This document shows positions 1 through 8,214 of a stretch of DNA of 64,000 nucleotides, one piece after another; within the stretch, counting starts at the first letter, position 1; every line of letters starts with the position of its first letter. The notes under the pieces were generated by a model that was not told the DNA's origin, made no database searches, and saw only the letters and a program-made list of their open reading frames with translations. The translations under genes were made by a program, and so were the position numbers. The stretch is from Pseudomonas tructae (lineage in GTDB: Bacteria; Pseudomonadota; Gammaproteobacteria; Pseudomonadales; Pseudomonadaceae): assembly GCF_004214895.1 (NCBI RefSeq), contig NZ_CP035952.1:3482501-3546500 (forward strand), written 5' to 3'.

Positions 1-311
1 CCCTGCAGGCTGCCCGCGACGAGCGTGACGCCCTGGCGAGCATCGCCGGCCAATGGTACGTGCGCCTGCAGAGCCCAGAGGTGACCGCCAGCGAACGCAT
101 CGACTTTCGCCGCTGGCTCGACAGCGCCGCGCAAAACCGCGAGGCGTTCCACGCCACCGAGCTGCGCTGGCGCTCCCTGCTGGCCCCGGCCCGACAGCTG
201 GGTGAAGACGGCTGGTACCGACAGGCGCGAGCGGCCTTGTCGCTGGGTGGCTGTTCGGTGGCAATCGGCCTGGGCCTGGCCGCCTTGGCAGCGATCGGTT
301 TCTGGTCCTGA
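1..311 (+). CDS. DUF4880/FecR-type anti-sigma protein, 5' end outside the window
   Basis: The reading frame is open to the left edge (codons in phase with position 3) and stops at 309-311, so the true start lies outside. The visible part has the DUF4880 pattern of FecR/PupR sigma-factor regulators: a short amphipathic helix, then WYVRLQSPEVTASER and FRRWLDSAAQNREAF, followed by a membrane segment (about the last 25 residues, LSLGGCSVAIGLGLAALAAIG). Full FecR proteins of about 320 residues carry a periplasmic FecR domain after this helix; here the protein ends straight after it. It is therefore either a naturally short DUF4880-only protein or a remnant. The in-frame GTG at 60 is probably internal, because the homologous pattern continues upstream of it. 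Confidence 0.7.
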   Translation, partial: LQAARDERDALASIAGQWYVRLQSPEVTASERIDFRRWLDSAAQNREAFHATELRWRSLLAPARQLGEDGWYRQARAALSLGGCSVAIGLGLAALAAIGFWS

Positions 312-360
312 GCCAGGCGTGTAGAGTAGGCGTCACAACAACTCTACGTGGAGCCTGGTG

Positions 361-1509
361 ATGACCGTGACGCTGTCCCCCCTGCACATCGACTGCGATT
401 TCGATTCCGGCAACATCCTCGTCAAGGATGCCAGTGACCCTGCGCACGTGCGCCTGGCCATTCGCCCCGACACCCGAAGCCCGCATTTTCAGTGGTTCCA
501 CTTCAAGGCCGATGGGCTGTCTCCAGGCCAGATCCATGGCTTTATCCTGGAAAACGCCGGTCAATCGTCTTACCACGAGGCCTGGAGCGGTTACCAGGCC
601 GTCGCCTCCTATGACCAGCAAGAGTGGTTCCGGGTGCCCAGCACCTACGATGGCAAGGCCCTGACCTTCACCCTCAAGGCCGAACAGCCCCAGGCCTGGT
701 TCGCCTACTTCGAGCCCTACCCGCGCGCACGCCACAACCAGTTGATCGAACGTGCCAAGACCCTGCCGGGCGTCGAACTGCTGGCCACCGGCCGCAGCGT
801 CGAAGGCCGTGACATCCCGCTGCTGCGGGTCGGCAACGGTGAGGCAGGCAAGCGCAAGCTGTGGATCATCGCCCAGCAGCACCCGGGCGAGCACATGGCC
901 GAGTGGTTCATGGAGGGGGTGATCGACCGCCTGCAAGGCAATGACCCGGCTATCCAGGCATTGCTCAAGCAAGCCGACCTGTACCTGATCGCCAACATGA
1001 ACCCTGACGGCGCCCTCCACGGCCATCTGCGCACCAACTTCGCGGGCCAGGACCTCAACCGCGCCTGGCAGGATGCAAGCATCGACAAGAGCCCGGAAGT
1101 GCTCTTCGCCCAGCAGCAGATGAAGCTGTATGGCGTCGACCTGTTCCTCGACGTGCATGGCGATGAAGAAATCCCCCACGTGTTCACTGCCGGCTGCGAG
1201 GGCAACCCCGGCTACACCCCGCGTATCGCCGGGCTGGAAAAGACCTTCCGCGACAGCCTGTGCGAACGCACCAAGGATTTCCAGCAAGTCCATGGCTACC
1301 CGCTTTCAGCCCCGGGTACAGCCAACATGACCCTGGCCTGCAACAGCGTCGGCAATAGTTACGACTGCCTGTCGCTGACCCTGGAGATGCCGTTCAAGGA
1401 CCACGACGACGCCCCCAACCCCGCGACCGGCTGGAACGGCCAACGCAGCAAGGACCTGGCCAGCGCCGTACTGGACGTGTTCGGGCAGATGGCCGGCACC
1501 CTGCGCTAA
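361..1509 (+). CDS. M14-family zinc carboxypeptidase
   Basis: 382 residues. The C-terminal two thirds is an M14 carboxypeptidase fold: zinc ligands H174 and E177 in QQHPGEHMAEW, the substrate-binding stretch NMNPDGALHGHLRTN followed by QDLNRAW, third ligand H266 in LDVHGDEE, and the catalytic Glu in LTLEMPFK near the end. The first 120 residues form the beta-rich N-terminal domain of the cytosolic carboxypeptidase-like subgroup (family knowledge). No signal peptide is seen, so a cytoplasmic enzyme removing C-terminal residues from peptides or proteins is inferred; the substrate is unknown. A GTG at 358 sits directly before the ATG at 361. The ATG is preferred because a GGAG motif lies about 8 bases upstream. 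Confidence 0.88.
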   Translation: MTVTLSPLHIDCDFDSGNILVKDASDPAHVRLAIRPDTRSPHFQWFHFKADGLSPGQIHGFILENAGQSSYHEAWSGYQAVASYDQQEWFRVPSTYDGKALTFTLKAEQPQAWFAYFEPYPRARHNQLIERAKTLPGVELLATGRSVEGRDIPLLRVGNGEAGKRKLWIIAQQHPGEHMAEWFMEGVIDRLQGNDPAIQALLKQADLYLIANMNPDGALHGHLRTNFAGQDLNRAWQDASIDKSPEVLFAQQQMKLYGVDLFLDVHGDEEIPHVFTAGCEGNPGYTPRIAGLEKTFRDSLCERTKDFQQVHGYPLSAPGTANMTLACNSVGNSYDCLSLTLEMPFKDHDDAPNPATGWNGQRSKDLASAVLDVFGQMAGTLR

Positions 1510-1617
1510 CGCTGCTGGCGAGCAGGATCAACCACCCTGGCAGGCAAAGCAAAGACCTGCCGGGGCCTTGCCACCCTAAATGACGGCCACCCACGCCGCC
1601 GTTTAGGAACCCCTGCC

Positions 1618-2934
1618 ATGACCACCCGCCCTGCCCCTTCACTCAAGGCCACTGGCCTGTGCCTGCTGCTGGCCCTGCCACCGGTTCAGGCCTTCGAGCT
1701 GTACGCTGACGACGACACGCATCTGAATGCCAACTTCCTCGCCGTGTATGGCCTGTTCAACAGTCGCAAGAACTACGACGGCACCGACGGGGGCTCGACC
1801 TGGCGCGAAGGCTTCATCAAGTATGGCCTGAGCGCCGATCAGCGCCTGAGCGAACTGGGTACGGTCTACGGCACCGCCAACCTGGTCAGTTCGGCGACCT
1901 GGGGCGACGGCGATGCTGCCGGCATCAGCGATGGCAGCGAACGCACCACACAGTTCGACGAAGCCTTCGCCGGCTGGCGCTCGGCCAAACTGATACCGGC
2001 GCTGGGCGAGGATGGCCTGGACCTGTCGTTCGGCCGCCAGGTCATCACCCTTGGCGATGGTTTCATCATCAACGACGATGGCCTGAACTTCGGCAAGGGC
2101 CCGGCCGATGGCGAACTCAACCGCGGTGGCGCCTACTACCTGGCCGCCCGCCATGCCTTCGACAAGACCGCAGCGCTGCGCCTGGGCGGCAAAGAGGGCC
2201 TGCACGGCAGCCTGCTGTGGCTCAAGTCGGACAACCGCGCCCAGGCCAACAGCGAGCTGGCCGCCAGCACCCTGGCCTACAGCGCCGCGCCCGGCACCCT
2301 GGAGCTGGCCTACATTCGTGGCCTGAATGTCGATGAGCGTTACGCCAACGAGTTGCAGAAACAGCGCGAAGGCATGGATATCTACAGCCTGCGTGGCGCC
2401 GGTGACGCCGGGGTCGAGCACGCGCATTTCGCCTTCGAGCACGCTTGGCAGCACAAGGACGCAGCGCCGGAAAAAGCCTGGTATGTCGAGGCGGGCTACA
2501 CCTTCGCCGAGCTGCCCTGGCGCCCGGACCTGACCTACCGCTACAGCCGTTACTCCCAAGGCTGGGACTCGATGTTCAACGGCATGAACCGTGGCTATGG
2601 CACCTGGTTCCAGGGTGAGGTCACCGGCAACTATTCAGGCCCGTTCAACAGCAACAACGATGTGCACTTCGTTGGCCTAAAGGCCACGCCGGTGGAAGCA
2701 CTGACACTGGGCGTGCTGCTGTTCAACTACAAGACCCTGCACGCGCGCGACACACTGAACCTCGATGGCCGCGAGCTGGACCTGTACGCCGAATGGGCGC
2801 TGAGCGAGCACCTGATCATCAGCCCGCTGCTGGGCCTGTACCAACCGCGCAAGAGCAGCGACAACGGCGGTAACCAGGTGGGCGGCAACGGCACCAACCT
2901 CTACAGCCAGCTGACCATTGCCGTGCCGTTTTAG
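1618..2934 (+). CDS. Outer-membrane porin (alginate-export-like beta barrel)
   Basis: 438 residues with a cleavable signal peptide (hydrophobic LCLLLALPPVQA, cleavage expected before FELYADDD). Alternating amphipathic strands run to a terminal phenylalanine (LTIAVPF), the usual C-terminal signature recognised by the BAM complex. The long-strand pattern with LSFGRQVITLGDGF and repeated aromatic-girdle strands resembles the alginate-export / OprD-sized Pseudomonas porins. The gene stands alone after the carboxypeptidase, 108 bases downstream. Its 3' end overlaps the convergent thioesterase gene by four bases. The solute is not deducible from the sequence. Confidence 0.8.
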   Translation: MTTRPAPSLKATGLCLLLALPPVQAFELYADDDTHLNANFLAVYGLFNSRKNYDGTDGGSTWREGFIKYGLSADQRLSELGTVYGTANLVSSATWGDGDAAGISDGSERTTQFDEAFAGWRSAKLIPALGEDGLDLSFGRQVITLGDGFIINDDGLNFGKGPADGELNRGGAYYLAARHAFDKTAALRLGGKEGLHGSLLWLKSDNRAQANSELAASTLAYSAAPGTLELAYIRGLNVDERYANELQKQREGMDIYSLRGAGDAGVEHAHFAFEHAWQHKDAAPEKAWYVEAGYTFAELPWRPDLTYRYSRYSQGWDSMFNGMNRGYGTWFQGEVTGNYSGPFNSNNDVHFVGLKATPVEALTLGVLLFNYKTLHARDTLNLDGRELDLYAEWALSEHLIISPLLGLYQPRKSSDNGGNQVGGNGTNLYSQLTIAVPF

Positions 2935-3428
2935 GCGGTACCGTGGGCCTTGTGCTTGAGCTTTTCGGTGTCGACTCGGACAAACACCGAGTCAGCGGTC
3001 ACCGTCAGCACGTCACCGGCCCAGACCTCGCAGACGACCCGGCTCTTGCGCCCGACCTCACCCTCGACCCGGGCCTTGAGCAGCAGCTCGATGCCCATGG
3101 GCGTGGGTTTGAGGTAGGTCAGGTTGAGCTGGCCGGTAACGCAGTCGATGCGTGGCAGGCTGCCGGGCTCGCGACCTTCGGCGCGGTAGTGGTAAGCCAT
3201 GGCGGTCCAGTTGGAATGGCAGTCGACCAGCATGGCGAGCAAGCCGCCATAGACCAGCCCCGGCCAGCCCAGGAAGGTGCTGTCGGGTGAGTGACGGCAC
3301 AGCAGGTGGATACCGTCGCTGTCCCAGTGGCTTTGCAGGTGCAGGCCGCTGGGGTGGGAACAGCCGCAGCCATAGCAGACGCCCTCGGGGGCGGCCAGTT
3401 CCTGCAGGGATAAGGCGTGGGTGCTCAT
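2931..3428 (-). CDS. PaaI-family hotdog-fold thioesterase
   Basis: 165 residues. The N-terminal CYGCGCSHPSGLHLQS stretch followed by FLGWPGLVYGGLLAMLVDCHSNW is the typical hotdog helix with the acidic catalytic residue (D in LVDCHSNW). The last third is a beta hairpin, PTPMGIELLLKARV and VVCEVWAGDVLTVTADSVFVRV. The family hydrolyses acyl-CoA thioesters; the preferred acyl chain is unknown. It is read from its own promoter and converges on the porin gene. The Cys-rich N-terminus (CxGCGCxHPxG) is common in this subgroup and need not bind metal. Confidence 0.85.
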   Translation of the reverse strand: MSTHALSLQELAAPEGVCYGCGCSHPSGLHLQSHWDSDGIHLLCRHSPDSTFLGWPGLVYGGLLAMLVDCHSNWTAMAYHYRAEGREPGSLPRIDCVTGQLNLTYLKPTPMGIELLLKARVEGEVGRKSRVVCEVWAGDVLTVTADSVFVRVDTEKLKHKAHGTA

Positions 3429-3492
3429 AGACTTCCTGATTGTCTGTTATGGGTGGAAAGCATCCTCGATAGTAACGCCTTGCTGCCCGGCG

Positions 3493-4143
3493 CTACAGAC
3501 CTTTGTCCCAGACACCGGGCCACTGCTCAATACCCTGAAGATAGTGCCGCGCCCTGAAACCGCCCGCTTTGAGCGCCGCTACCGCATCACGGGAAAACAC
3601 ACACCAGGGCCCACGACAATAGGCGACCACCTCCTGCTGCGCGGGCAGCTCACCCAGGCGCTGCTGCAGTTCAGCGAACGGAATGTTGATCGCCCCCGGC
3701 AAATGCCCCTGGGCGAACTCCTCGGCCGGGCGCACGTCGAGCAGGGTCACGCTGTGATCCTGCAGGCGCTCGAGCAATTCTTCCCGGCTGATCGCTTCCA
3801 ACTGCTCGGGCGCGCTCAGGCTGTCGCTCATCAGTTCACGAATCGCCGCGCGGTTGAACGCCGCCAGTTGTCCCAGCGCGGCCAGCACTTCGGGGATCGG
3901 CCCGGCGCTGAGCCGGTAGAGCACACGTTTGCCATCGCGGCGGGTCTGGACAAAACCGGCGCGGCGCAAGTGCTGCAGATGTTGGGAGGCATTGGCCACC
4001 GACAGTTGGCACTGCTGGGCCAGGTGCTCGACGGCCAGCTCGCCGCCGGCAATCTGTTCGAGCAGATTAAGGCGATGGGCGTGGCCAAGGGTCCGCGCCA
4101 GATCGGCGATGTGCTGGTGCTGCTGGGTTTTCATGTCGGTCAT
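3493..4143 (-). CDS. ArsR-family repressor fused to a rhodanese domain
   Basis: 216 residues. Residues 10-85 are an ArsR/SmtB winged helix (LGHAHRLNLLEQI, then the recognition helix LSVANASQHLQHLRRAGFV). Residues 115-213 are a rhodanese domain with the active-site loop YCRGPWCVFS (Cys176) and LLDVRPAEEFAQGHLPGA. Such fusions act as sulfur- or thiol-responsive repressors (family knowledge). The gene is divergent from the DUF2938 membrane gene, and an inverted repeat lies between them, so autoregulation plus control of the neighbour is inferred. The ATG at 4143 is chosen over an in-frame TTG at 4152, which has no better ribosome site. Confidence 0.88.
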   Translation of the reverse strand: MTDMKTQQHQHIADLARTLGHAHRLNLLEQIAGGELAVEHLAQQCQLSVANASQHLQHLRRAGFVQTRRDGKRVLYRLSAGPIPEVLAALGQLAAFNRAAIRELMSDSLSAPEQLEAISREELLERLQDHSVTLLDVRPAEEFAQGHLPGAINIPFAELQQRLGELPAQQEVVAYCRGPWCVFSRDAVAALKAGGFRARHYLQGIEQWPGVWDKGL

Positions 4144-4168
4144 TGACAGCAAGGTAACATTGGCTAAT

Positions 4169-4190
4169 CATTCAATCAATCTATTGAATG
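4169..4190. promoter_or_regulatory. Inverted repeat, likely operator of the ArsR-rhodanese repressor
   Basis: Perfect arms CATTCAAT (4169-4176) and ATTGAATG (4183-4190) separated by six bases, in the 66-base gap between the divergent ArsR-rhodanese and DUF2938 genes. This AT-rich 8-6-8 layout fits ArsR/SmtB operators. The protein-site assignment is inferred from position only. Confidence 0.7.
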
Positions 4191-4209
4191 TTATTAAGCG
4201 AGGTGCAGC

Positions 4210-4707
4210 ATGCTCGAAACAATCGTTCTTGCGCTCTTGATCGGCTTGACGGCCACAGCCCTGGCCGATCTCTGGTCGCTGTTCCAGCAACGGGTGCTGG
4301 GCATGGCGGGCGCCAACTGGGCATTGGTGGGCCGCTGGATCGGGTACATGCCACGCGGCCAGTGGGTTCACCACAGCATCGCCAAGGCCCCAGCCCTGGC
4401 CGGTGAACGGCTGATCGGCTGGAGTGCGCACTATCTTATCGGGGTGATGTTCGCGGGGTTGTTGCTGGCGGTCTGCGGGGTGGCCTGGGCACGCCAGCCG
4501 ACCTTTGTGCCGGCATTCGTGCTTGGCCTTGCGACCGTAGCGGCGCCCTACCTGATCATGCAGCCCGGCATGGGTGCCGGCTTCTTCGCCTCGAAAACCC
4601 CCAAACCAAACACCGCGCGTGCGCGCAGCCTGCTGGCCCATGGGGTGTTTGGCGTGGCCTTGTACCTGGCCGGGGTGCTCTGGGCTGCGCTGCTGCAGCC
4701 CAATTGA
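4210..4707 (+). CDS. DUF2938 integral membrane protein
   Basis: 165 residues with four hydrophobic segments: about 3-22 (ETIVLALLIGLTATALADLW), 75-95, 99-115 and 140-160. The conserved stretches WVGRWIGYMPRGQ-like (ALVGRWIGYMPRGQWVHHSI) and MQPGMGAGFFASKTP match the DUF2938 pattern as I recall it. Function is unknown. The shared operator region with a rhodanese-ArsR repressor suggests a job in sulfur-compound or thiol stress transport, similar to YeeE/PmpA-type partners of such repressors; this is inference. The stop codon is one base from the convergent 95-residue gene. Confidence 0.8.
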   Translation: MLETIVLALLIGLTATALADLWSLFQQRVLGMAGANWALVGRWIGYMPRGQWVHHSIAKAPALAGERLIGWSAHYLIGVMFAGLLLAVCGVAWARQPTFVPAFVLGLATVAAPYLIMQPGMGAGFFASKTPKPNTARARSLLAHGVFGVALYLAGVLWAALLQPN

Positions 4708-4708
4708 T

Positions 4709-4996
4709 TTACAGGCCCAGCTCTTGGGGGGTGAGCATGTCGCTCTCGAAGGCGATCCAGCCGCCTTCCAGCTCAGCGTGGCCGTTGACGATCGGGCCGT
4801 AGTAGGTCAGGCCGTTTTCCAGGGTCACGCAAATGTGCGTCGCATTGTCCGGGGCGGCCAGGGTGCCGACAAAGTGCACCTTCTTCAGCGTCTCGGTAAC
4901 GGCTTCAAGGCCCACCCGAATAGCGATGTTTTCCACGGCTTCAACATCATCATGCTGGTCGTCGCTGACGGTCACGGTGGCAGTGTAGTTGTACAT
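4709..4996 (-). CDS. Hypothetical 95-residue protein
   Basis: 95 residues, acidic, with no signal peptide or membrane segment. An N-terminal beta-rich part (MYNYTATVTVSDDQHDDVEAV) is followed by a helix (AIRVGLEAVTETLKK) and a hairpin. I do not recognise the family. GC3-rich codon use on this strand and a clean start support a real gene. It converges tightly with the DUF2938 gene. A GGAG-like motif precedes the ATG. Confidence 0.65.
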   Translation of the reverse strand: MYNYTATVTVSDDQHDDVEAVENIAIRVGLEAVTETLKKVHFVGTLAAPDNATHICVTLENGLTYYGPIVNGHAELEGGWIAFESDMLTPQELGL

Positions 4997-5169
4997 GGTC
5001 GAACTCCAACGACAGGAAAAACGGCGTCAGCTGACGCTCGGGGGCGCATAGGGTAATGGAGCGGCTCGGAAAAAGCCCGTGCCCATCGACGAGGCGACGC
5101 ACGAAGGTACCCTCAACCCGCCCCGGCTGGTATTGTGCCCCCCGGTAAAAACCTGTCAGAGGAATGACA

Positions 5170-5601
5170 TTGAGTGCTGAACAGAACCTGACCTCGGACA
5201 TGTTCGAGGTCGACAAGCGCCTGGGGCTCAAGCCCGTGGTGGATTTCAACAGCTACCTGGTGAACGCTTTCGGCGACGGCCCGTGCACCTGCAGCCGTTG
5301 CCACGCCAGTGGTGGTGACGAGAGCGGTTACGAGCACCAGCACACCTTCGTTATCGACGGCCGCACGCTCAACCGCCGCTTTGCCAGTACCGCGGGCAGC
5401 GATGTGCTCAATGCGCTGAAAAAAGCCTGGTTGTCTTACACCAAGGCCGATCTGCCCGCCCTGGGCGCGCTGGACCTGACGGCGGTCAAGGGCTTCGTCG
5501 AGCCACAGCTGCACGCACGCGTGTTGCCGTTGTTCCTGGCCAGCGGGCTGGTGCGAGAGGTTGACGGCCAATGGATGTTGCAGGTTCAGGCTGGGGATTG
5601 A
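5170..5601 (+). CDS. Hypothetical protein with CTCSRC motif
   Basis: About 143 residues, not recognised. Near residue 40 a PCTCSRCHAS stretch offers three close cysteines plus a histidine, which could bind a metal. The rest is helical and ends with a small winged-helix-like tail (ARVLPLFLASGLVREVDGQWML). Two starts compete: an ATG at 5164 that directly abuts the GAGGA motif (5159-5163), and a TTG at 5170 with an ideal spacing of about six bases. I prefer the TTG on that ground, but the ATG cannot be excluded. A REP pair follows. Confidence 0.6.
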   Translation: MSAEQNLTSDMFEVDKRLGLKPVVDFNSYLVNAFGDGPCTCSRCHASGGDESGYEHQHTFVIDGRTLNRRFASTAGSDVLNALKKAWLSYTKADLPALGALDLTAVKGFVEPQLHARVLPLFLASGLVREVDGQWMLQVQAGD

Positions 5602-5614
5602 TTGCAGGAGTTGA

Positions 5615-5700
5615 GTGGGAGCGGCGATGCGGCGCCCCGACTTGCCCCGCGATAGCATTCTTTGAGCCACATCCCATCGCGGGGCAAGCCCGCTCCCACA
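5615..5700. repeat. REP pair, one arm rearranged
   Basis: The right arm (5676-5700) is a standard Pseudomonas REP with the core GCGGGGCAAGCCCGCTCC. The left arm begins with GTGGGAGC and ends with CTTGCCCCGCGAT, but an extra GC-rich stretch (about 5623-5640) interrupts it, so this copy is damaged. It lies between the CTCSRC gene and the 3' end of the LysR gene. Confidence 0.85.
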
Positions 5701-5749
5701 GAGATCGCGCAAGTTTTATAGATTTTTATCAAGACAGTTGCCCCACCGT

Positions 5750-6688
5750 TCAGCTGACCGCGCACTCGCGCAACCAGTCGATCATCACCTGCACACGCAA
5801 CGGCATTGGCTCGCGCGGCGGATGCACCAGGTAGTAGCCCTGCCCCGCCGTCTGGCTGAAGCCCCCCAGGGGCAGGATCAGTGCGCCCTGGTCAAGCAGC
5901 GGTTGCACCAGACGCTGGCGCCCCATGGCCACGCCAGCATGGTGGCTGGCGGCGGCACTGCACAGATCGGAGCGGTCGAAGGTCAGGTGGCTTGTGGGCA
6001 GCTGCGGTTGCACCGCCTGCTCGCCGGCCCAGCGTTGCCATTCGGCATCGAAAGCGGCCTGCTCCCAGGCCAGGGCATCGTGCAGCAAGGTGCACCCCAC
6101 CAGGCGCTCGGGGTGGCCGCTCAGACCATGGCGTTCGGCATACTGCGGGCTGCACACCGGGGCGATTCTTTCGTCCATCAGCAGCTGGCTGCACAGCCCC
6201 GCAAACTCACCATGACCATACAGCAAGGCCAGGTCCACCGGGCGGGTGCGAAAATCCACCGGGTCGTTGCCAGTGCGAATGTCCAGGCTGACCTGCGGGT
6301 AACGCTGCTGGAAACCTGCCAGGCGTGGCACCAGCCAGTGCTGGGCCAGCGAAGGCCGTACATACAGGCTCAGGGCGCCGCTGGCTGCTTCGCTCGAAGG
6401 CTGCAGGGCTTCTTGCAATTGCGCTTCGAAACCTTGTACTAGCCGATAGAGCCGCTCGCCTTCGGCGGTCAGGCGAATGCGCCGGGTCAGGCGCTCGAAC
6501 AGACGTAGCGCCACGGCCTGTTCCAGGCGAGCGATACGGTGACTAACGGCGCTGGCGCTCAGGCACAGCTCCTGCGCGGCCAGGCTGAAACTCAGATGCC
6601 GGGCGACCGCAAGGAAGGTGTGCAGGTTGGCGAACTGCGCGCCGCTCAAGCGGGTGCCGAGGCGATCAGGCAGGTTGAGCATGCTCAA
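5750..6688 (-). CDS. LysR-family regulator, probably of the D-serine dehydratase gene
   Basis: 312 residues. Helix-turn-helix at about 20-80 ([35 protein letters not shown]), then a LysR effector domain with [18 protein letters not shown]. Its start overlaps the dsdA stop by the four bases at 6685-6688 (ATGA), so it is translated from the same message as dsdA. In E. coli DsdC is divergent from dsdXA; here the order is dsdA then regulator. Specific control of dsdA is inferred from the coupling. The HTH has the sequence style of the GcvA/DsdC subgroup. Confidence 0.85.
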   Translation of the reverse strand: MSMLNLPDRLGTRLSGAQFANLHTFLAVARHLSFSLAAQELCLSASAVSHRIARLEQAVALRLFERLTRRIRLTAEGERLYRLVQGFEAQLQEALQPSSEAASGALSLYVRPSLAQHWLVPRLAGFQQRYPQVSLDIRTGNDPVDFRTRPVDLALLYGHGEFAGLCSQLLMDERIAPVCSPQYAERHGLSGHPERLVGCTLLHDALAWEQAAFDAEWQRWAGEQAVQPQLPTSHLTFDRSDLCSAAASHHAGVAMGRQRLVQPLLDQGALILPLGGFSQTAGQGYYLVHPPREPMPLRVQVMIDWLRECAVS

Positions 6689-8037
6689 CGCCCGACCAGT
6701 TCGGCACGACCCTGGGCCAGGTAGCGGTCCATCTCGTCGCGCGGCACCATGCTGCCGCCGGTGCCCCAGACCAGGTGGGTGGCGCGCGCCATGCGCTCAT
6801 CGCTCAAACCCAGGCGCTGACGGTAGCCTTGCTGCTCTTGCAGCACATTGAACATGCCCGCTAGCCCGGCCAGCGCCGATGGCTCCAGCTCCAGGCCTTC
6901 ACAGGCCTGCATTTGCGCCAGCTGGCGGTACAGGGTTTGGTCACTGACGGTGTAATAACCGTCGATCAGGCGCTGCAGCGAGCGGCCGACAAAACCCGAA
7001 GGCCGGCCCACCGCCAGGCCGTCGGCGGCGGTCTGGTTGTCGATGCCGAAGTCATACACCGACACCGCGTCGTGCAGGCCTGTGTACACCCCCAGGAACA
7101 TGCACGGCGAATGGGTCGGCTCGGCGAACACGCAGTGCACCGCATCGCCAAAGATGTGCTTGAGGCCAAAGGCCACGCCGCCCGGGCCACCGCCAACCCC
7201 ACAAGGCAGATAGACGAACAGCGGATGCTCGGCGTCGACCACTATGCCCTGCTCGGCCAACTGACGTTGTAGGCGTTCGGCCGCCACGGCGTAACCGAGG
7301 AACAGGTTCAGCGAATTTTCATCATCGACGAAATGACAACGCGGGTCGGCCTCGGCTTCCCGGCGCCCCTGCTCCACCGCCACACTGTAGTCGGCGCTGT
7401 ACTCGCGCACCTCGACACCGCAGGCGCGCAGACGATCCTTCTTCCACTGGCGGGCATCGGCGGACATGTGCACCGTTGCCTTGAAGCCCAGGCGCGCACT
7501 GATGAGGCCGATCGACAGGCCAAGGTTGCCGGTAGAGCCAACCGCCACGCTGTACTGGCCGAAGAACGCCCGGGCTTGATTGCTGTCGAGCTTGGCATAG
7601 CTATCACCCGGCTGCAGCAAGCCGCCGGCCAGGGCCAGGTCTTCAGCGAGTTTGAGCACTTCATAGATCCCGCCGCGGGCCTTGATCGAACCGGAGATCG
7701 GCAGCAGGTTGTCGGCCTTGAGCCACAGCGCTCCGCTTGCCGGCAGTTGCTGTTCGGCACTGAGCACGGCCTGCAGGGCGGGCAACGGCAACAATGGCGA
7801 TTCGATGATGCCTGCACTGGCCACAGTCTGGGGGAACGCCGAAGCAATGAACGCAGCGAAGCGCTCGAGCCTGGCGCTGGCCTGGCGGATATCTTCAGCG
7901 TTCAATGGCACATCACCCAGGGCCTCGGCGCTCGCTGCCAGGGCCGGGTTGAACCAGCAGGTGGGGCGCAACGCTACCAGGTCGGCGATCAGCGGATGGC
8001 TCTGGCACCAGGCATTGACGGATTTTTCCAGCGGCAT
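6685..8037 (-). CDS. dsdA: D-serine dehydratase (D-serine ammonia-lyase)
   Basis: 450 residues, the usual DsdA length. Converts D-serine to pyruvate and ammonia with pyridoxal phosphate. The PLP lysine is K119 in SGSIKARGG; the phosphate-binding glycine loop appears as [24 protein letters not shown] before the lysine is typical of the D-serine branch of fold type II enzymes. The gene is first in a two-gene unit with an overlapping LysR gene and no DsdX transporter. The ATG at 8037 opens at [16 protein letters not shown], the usual N-terminus of this family. Confidence 0.93.
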   Translation of the reverse strand: MPLEKSVNAWCQSHPLIADLVALRPTCWFNPALAASAEALGDVPLNAEDIRQASARLERFAAFIASAFPQTVASAGIIESPLLPLPALQAVLSAEQQLPASGALWLKADNLLPISGSIKARGGIYEVLKLAEDLALAGGLLQPGDSYAKLDSNQARAFFGQYSVAVGSTGNLGLSIGLISARLGFKATVHMSADARQWKKDRLRACGVEVREYSADYSVAVEQGRREAEADPRCHFVDDENSLNLFLGYAVAAERLQRQLAEQGIVVDAEHPLFVYLPCGVGGGPGGVAFGLKHIFGDAVHCVFAEPTHSPCMFLGVYTGLHDAVSVYDFGIDNQTAADGLAVGRPSGFVGRSLQRLIDGYYTVSDQTLYRQLAQMQACEGLELEPSALAGLAGMFNVLQEQQGYRQRLGLSDERMARATHLVWGTGGSMVPRDEMDRYLAQGRAELVGR

Positions 8038-8214
8038 TGGGTGACTCCATGGGCAAGCGGATAGAACGATTAAGCGTCAGCCCCAGGTGCTTTACAACCG
8101 ATGGTTGCTCAAGCCATGGATGAACCTGTTTCAGCCATGGCGCGCCGTGCAAGCCGCCGCACTTCTGCTACCTTGGGAATACCCTCTTCATCCGCATCAC
8201 ACAGGTGACCCCTC

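Noticed and set aside
5615..5700. CRISPR-like repeats
   Set aside because: The repeated units are REP elements scattered singly or as inverted pairs, with no regular spacer array and no cas gene.
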